Origin: Oscillospiraceae bacterium
GTDB lineage: Bacteria > Bacillota > Clostridia > Oscillospirales > Ruminococcaceae
NCBI GenBank assembly: GCA_029098085.1
Contig: JAQXNQ010000061.1
Span: 1 to 33,967 of the forward strand
DNA: 33,967 nucleotides
Reading direction: 5' to 3'
Part shown: piece after piece, positions 30,835 to 33,967 of the stretch
Numbering within the stretch: position 1 is the stretch's first letter
Layout of the letters: every line of letters begins with the position of its first letter
Translations under genes and position numbers: made by a program
Notes under the pieces: model-generated
Seen by the model: the letters and a program-made list of their open reading frames with translations, nothing else
Databases searched by the model: none
Told to the model about the DNA's origin: nothing

Positions 30835-32520
30835 TTGACCCTTGAGATCACCCGCCTTCTGGAAATCAGTCCGGACAGCAGCCTGCCGGAAATCCGCAAG
30901 GCCTACCACAAACGCCGCAGGGAAATCGATCCCGACATGACCTGGCAGCTGGAAAAGCTGGACACCGCCTATGAGCAGGCGCTGATCTGGTTCCGGCAGC
31001 ATCCCCACGATGATCCCACGTCAGCCCGCTCTCCCCACAGTGAGCATCTGAACCCGGAGCGGCCCGCGCAGCAGCGGATGCCGGTCAACGCAAACTGCTC
31101 CGAGCTGCAGCGGCAGGCCATGGAGCTTCTGGGCGCGGCGCCCGGCTGCGACCTGAAGGCGGCTGCCGGTATAGCCCGGCGGAAGGGTGTGCCGGAGGAT
31201 GACATTCTCCGGGCCTGCGAGCTGATTTCCACCATGCCCGGCAGCAGTGGTGCCCTCCATCTGCCGGTTCAGGCCCTCTGGAAGGTGTTGGCCGCCCTGC
31301 CCGCCCTGATTGCTTTCGGCCTGTACAATCTGCTCTTCGGCAGCGGCGTCGACTTTTTCCCCGGTCACTCCTACCCGGAGATGGCCCGCTGGTTCTCCGG
31401 CACCCTGCTGGCCTCCTCGGTGACGGCGGCGGCGTACACCATCGCCGTTCCCCTGCTGCTTCTGCTGATCGTCCGCAGGCTTCGCCGGGGCAGACGCGCC
31501 TGCAAGCACTACCGCATCACGCCCGCCTCCCGAAGCGTCCTGGCCTCTCTCTCCGCCCGGGTCGATCTGCTGATTTTCCTCTTCAGTCTGTTTATCAGCT
31601 TTGCCTCCCACCCTTTCTACCGGAATACGGTCCGGTACGCCATGGATTATGAGAATATGGCAAACGAGCGCTATGTCTCTGCGCAGGCGATTGAACCGGA
31701 CCTGGATTACCGCTCCTCCCACGGCGATTTCGGCATGCTGTACCGTCTGGACAACGGCCAGACGGTGCAGGTTCGCGACAACCTCTATATGCGGGAGGAG
31801 GTCACCGGCTACGACCAGGGCTGGGTTCATGAGGTTTCCCTTTCCTATCTGCCCCACACCGGACTGGCCCATGACGCCGAGGTATTTTCCTACGAGCTGT
31901 ATACCGCCTATCTCAGCAGCGATGGGGAGTGCCTGGAAACCTCCTACACCCTGAACTGCACCGTCCGCCTGCAGAGCGACGGAGAGCTGGCCATCTACCG
32001 GGGGAGTTTTTACGACAGCAGCGAGCTGGAAAGCGCAGAGCTGCTGAACCGGTTTGATCTTGCCCGGCTGCTGGGTCTGCAGGCCCTTTCGCTGGAGCAG
32101 GATCCCTTCCTGCTGTTCGACTCGGCAAGCGGCAGGATCCAGCTGTTGACCAGCGTCACCGATCCCGAAACCGGCGCAGCACACACCGCTCTGGCGGCCA
32201 TCGATGCTGAAACCGGCCAGATCGTGCAGAGCGCCCTGCTGGAAAACTGGACCCCCGAACGGCTCTTCCTGCTGGACAACGGCGATCTCTGCGCACTGCT
32301 TTTCCACTCGCTCTATGGCAGCAGCTATTACAGCAGCGGTGCCCGGGCGGCGGCTGTGCTGCTGGACGGCGAGACCCTTTCGCCGCTGTCCATGACCGAG
32401 GATCCGCCCAGATTCGCCTCTTTCTACGACTGCACCGTGGGCTCCGTTTCGGAAAACGGAATGGAAGTCACCCTGAGCCAGTTTGAAAAGGAGGAAACGT
32501 TCCTGATCCCCATTCCATAA
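30835..32520 (+). CDS. Membrane protein with degenerate J-domain
   Basis: This 561-residue protein starts at TTG, seven bases after GGGAGGG. Residues 4-52 fold like a J-domain (LLEISPDSSLPEIRKAYHKR, then KLDTAYEQAL), but the HPD tripeptide reads DPD at 32-34, so DnaK stimulation is doubtful. A linker leads to three hydrophobic segments (about 149-168, 188-213, 238-258), the second followed by RRLRRGRRACK. The 300-residue C-terminal part is rich in predicted beta-strands (YRLDNGQTVQVRDNLYMREE, RLFLLDNGDLCALLF) and may be a propeller-like domain. With three membrane passes it would lie outside the cell. No family name recognised. Ends at a strong terminator. Confidence 0.75.
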   Translation: MTLEITRLLEISPDSSLPEIRKAYHKRRREIDPDMTWQLEKLDTAYEQALIWFRQHPHDDPTSARSPHSEHLNPERPAQQRMPVNANCSELQRQAMELLGAAPGCDLKAAAGIARRKGVPEDDILRACELISTMPGSSGALHLPVQALWKVLAALPALIAFGLYNLLFGSGVDFFPGHSYPEMARWFSGTLLASSVTAAAYTIAVPLLLLLIVRRLRRGRRACKHYRITPASRSVLASLSARVDLLIFLFSLFISFASHPFYRNTVRYAMDYENMANERYVSAQAIEPDLDYRSSHGDFGMLYRLDNGQTVQVRDNLYMREEVTGYDQGWVHEVSLSYLPHTGLAHDAEVFSYELYTAYLSSDGECLETSYTLNCTVRLQSDGELAIYRGSFYDSSELESAELLNRFDLARLLGLQALSLEQDPFLLFDSASGRIQLLTSVTDPETGAAHTALAAIDAETGQIVQSALLENWTPERLFLLDNGDLCALLFHSLYGSSYYSSGARAAAVLLDGETLSPLSMTEDPPRFASFYDCTVGSVSENGMEVTLSQFEKEETFLIPIP

Positions 32521-32526
32521 AAGGCC

Positions 32527-32560
32527 GCGGCGCTTCCGGCATCCGGGAGCGCCGCTTTTT
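32527..32560 (+). terminator. Terminator after the J-domain-like gene
   Basis: A 13-bp stem (32527-32539 with 32543-32555, one G-U pair), loop CAT, followed by TTTTT, directly after the stop codon. Confidence 0.9.
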
Positions 32561-32672
32561 CGGCCTGTCCGCTGTGCCATCTCATTTTGGACATACTCTT
32601 TTCTCCTCTTCTTCAGAATTTATTCATTATTCCGATTTTCATAATACTTTCCCCACAAGGCGTCAAAAGGCC

Positions 32673-32700
32673 TTGCATTTTCCAAAAACTCCAATATAAT
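32673..32700 (+). promoter_or_regulatory. Promoter of the antiporter gene
   Basis: TTGCAT (32673-32678), 16 bases, TATAAT (32695-32700). The leader is about 110 bases and shows no recognised structure. The rest of 32561-32818 is AT-rich with nothing else identified. Confidence 0.7.
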
Positions 32701-32818
32701 GTATCATGGCGGAATGAGGCGATACAGATAAAAGCCCGTTTTCGGCAGATTTTCCCGGGAAACAGATTTTTCCGTTATTCTGCCAGCCAGTATCTTCAGG
32801 GAAAGGGACGTATTGTAC

Positions 32819-33967
32819 ATGGAGTATGGTTATCTTTTTGACATTGCACTGATCCTGATCAGTACCAAGATTCTGGGACTGGTCACCCGCAAGTTCCAGA
32901 TGCCGCAGGTGGTCGGCGCGCTGGTGGCGGGTCTGCTGCTGGGCCCTGCCGTGCTGGGCATCTTGCAGCCCACGGATTTTCTTTCCAATATCGCCGAGAT
33001 GGGCGTCATCGTCATCATGTTTTCTGCCGGTATGGACACCAACCTGCAGGATCTGAAAAAGACCGGCAAGCCCGGCCTGATCGTCGCTTTGTGCGGTGTG
33101 CTGATCCCGCTGGCACTAGGCGCTGTGCTGATGCTCTTCTTTAACCGCGGCGAGTTCTCCTACCCCGGAAGCAAGCTGCTGCAGAACCTCTTCATGGGCA
33201 CCATCCTCACCGCTACCTCGGTGAGCATCACAGTGGAAACCCTGAAGGAGATCGGAAAGCTGTCCACCAGAGTGGGCAATACCATCCTGGCCGCCGCTCT
33301 GATCGACGATATTCTGGGTCTGATCTGTCTGACCATCGTCACCAGCATGGCTGGCGCTGATGTCAACATCGGCATTGTCCTTCTGAAAATCGTACTTTTC
33401 TTCGTTTTTGCCGGCGTGGTCGCTTTCCTGTTCCTGAAGTTTTTCAACTGGTACGACCACAGAGTGGCCCATGACCAGAACCTGCGCCGGTTCCCCATTC
33501 TGGCCTTCGTCCTCTGCCTTGTCATGGCCTTCATGGCGGAGGAGGTCTTCGGCGTGGCCGACATCATCGGCGCCTTTGCCGCCGGTCTGATCATCGCCAA
33601 CACCTCCAAGGGCAGCTACATCGCCAGCAAATTCTCTCCCCTCTCCTACCTGCTGCTTTCCCCCATCTTCTTTGCCAACATCGGCCTGAAGGTGGAGCTG
33701 CCCCACATGGATACCTTCGTGCTGTTCTTCACGGTGCTGCTGGTTCTGGTGGCCATCGGCTCCAAGCTGATCGGCTGCGGCCTGGGCGCCCGTTTCTGCG
33801 GCTTCGACAAGATCCGTCAGTGCGTCCAGATCGGCTGCGGCATGGCCTGCCGCGGTGAGGTGGCCCTGATCGTCGCCAACAAGGGCATGGCGCTGGGCAT
33901 GCTGAATCCCGTCTTCTTCGGCCCGATCATCATTATGGTGGTCTGCTGCGCAGTCCTGACGCCCATC
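32819..33967 (+). CDS. Kef-type (CPA2) cation:proton antiporter (partial, runs off window)
   Basis: The 383 visible residues start MEYGYLFDIALILISTKILG at an ATG 11 bases after AAAGGG. A run of about eleven hydrophobic segments follows. Hallmarks of the CPA2/KefB membrane domain are PQVVGALVAGLLLGP, IVIMFSAGMDTNLQDLKK and the exchange-site motif AAALIDDILGLI (two adjacent Asp in the ion-binding region), then DIIGAFAAGLIIA, SPIFFANIGLKV and CRGEVALIVANKG. It should exchange Na+ or K+ for H+ at the cytoplasmic membrane. Whether a C-terminal TrkA-N regulatory domain follows cannot be seen. Single gene with its own promoter. Confidence 0.92.
   Translation, partial: MEYGYLFDIALILISTKILGLVTRKFQMPQVVGALVAGLLLGPAVLGILQPTDFLSNIAEMGVIVIMFSAGMDTNLQDLKKTGKPGLIVALCGVLIPLALGAVLMLFFNRGEFSYPGSKLLQNLFMGTILTATSVSITVETLKEIGKLSTRVGNTILAAALIDDILGLICLTIVTSMAGADVNIGIVLLKIVLFFVFAGVVAFLFLKFFNWYDHRVAHDQNLRRFPILAFVLCLVMAFMAEEVFGVADIIGAFAAGLIIANTSKGSYIASKFSPLSYLLLSPIFFANIGLKVELPHMDTFVLFFTVLLVLVAIGSKLIGCGLGARFCGFDKIRQCVQIGCGMACRGEVALIVANKGMALGMLNPVFFGPIIIMVVCCAVLTPI

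Noticed and set aside
1..33967. CRISPR arrays, tRNA/rRNA genes, prophage or conjugative genes
   Set aside because: No spaced direct repeats, tRNA-like cloverleaf sequences with CCA ends, rRNA segments, integrases or phage structural genes were recognised by eye.

Overview
The window reads as the chromosome of a GC-rich, strictly anaerobic, spore-forming Clostridia bacterium, most likely an Oscillospiraceae/Ruminococcaceae-type gut organism. The reasons are a bifurcating-type [FeFe] hydrogenase operon, sporulation genes (YlbJ-, YqfC-, YqfD- and YlmC/YmxH-like), the Firmicute block phoH-ybeY-dgkA-era-recO-mutS2, and strong AGGAGG ribosome sites with frequent GTG/TTG starts. No rRNA, tRNA, phage or CRISPR was seen. 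The placement is inference from gene content; no search was run.

Region 1 (1-5922): a minus-strand DRTGG-domain gene, cut by the window edge, diverges from the operon nuoE-like / GHKL ATPase / HndB-like ferredoxin / NuoF-like / [FeFe] hydrogenase. Together these encode an NAD(P)- and ferredoxin-linked hydrogenase with two accessory regulatory-type proteins. The 0.5-kb divergent control region holds two promoters and a perfect 10-bp inverted repeat. The operon closes with a strong terminator.

Region 2 (5940-10030): rlmB, a large membrane protein that looks like a catalytically dead P-type ATPase with a long disordered N-terminus, and a GNAT acetyltransferase, ending at a two-way terminator.

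Region 3 (10040-13917, minus strand): yqfC, ylbJ, an S66 LD-carboxypeptidase, a small zinc-ribbon-like protein, an RluC/D pseudouridine synthase and a YlmC/YmxH-like protein. The carboxypeptidase has its own vegetative promoter over the end of ylbJ. yqfC is divergent from yqfD instead of lying directly upstream on the same strand.

Region 4 (14037-21922, plus strand): yqfD, phoH, ybeY, dgkA, era, an extended YqzL-like small protein that overlaps recO, recO and mutS2: cell-envelope, RNA-processing and DNA-repair housekeeping.

Region 5 (21923-25996): directly after mutS2 lies a 158-bp AT-rich element with 18-bp terminal inverted repeats and an 8-bp flanking direct repeat, interpreted as a MITE-type insertion. 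Then comes a promoter with a TTAGT-N2-ACTAA operator driving a heterodimeric ABC exporter.

Region 6 (26010-33967): a minus-strand TIM-barrel isomerase / Gfo-Idh-MocA dehydrogenase operon under a LacI/CcpA-type operator, a small DUF6440-like protein, a LutC-like (LUD) protein, a RimJ-like acetyltransferase, a PHP phosphoesterase, a membrane protein with a degenerate J-domain, and the start of a Kef-type cation:proton antiporter that runs off the window.
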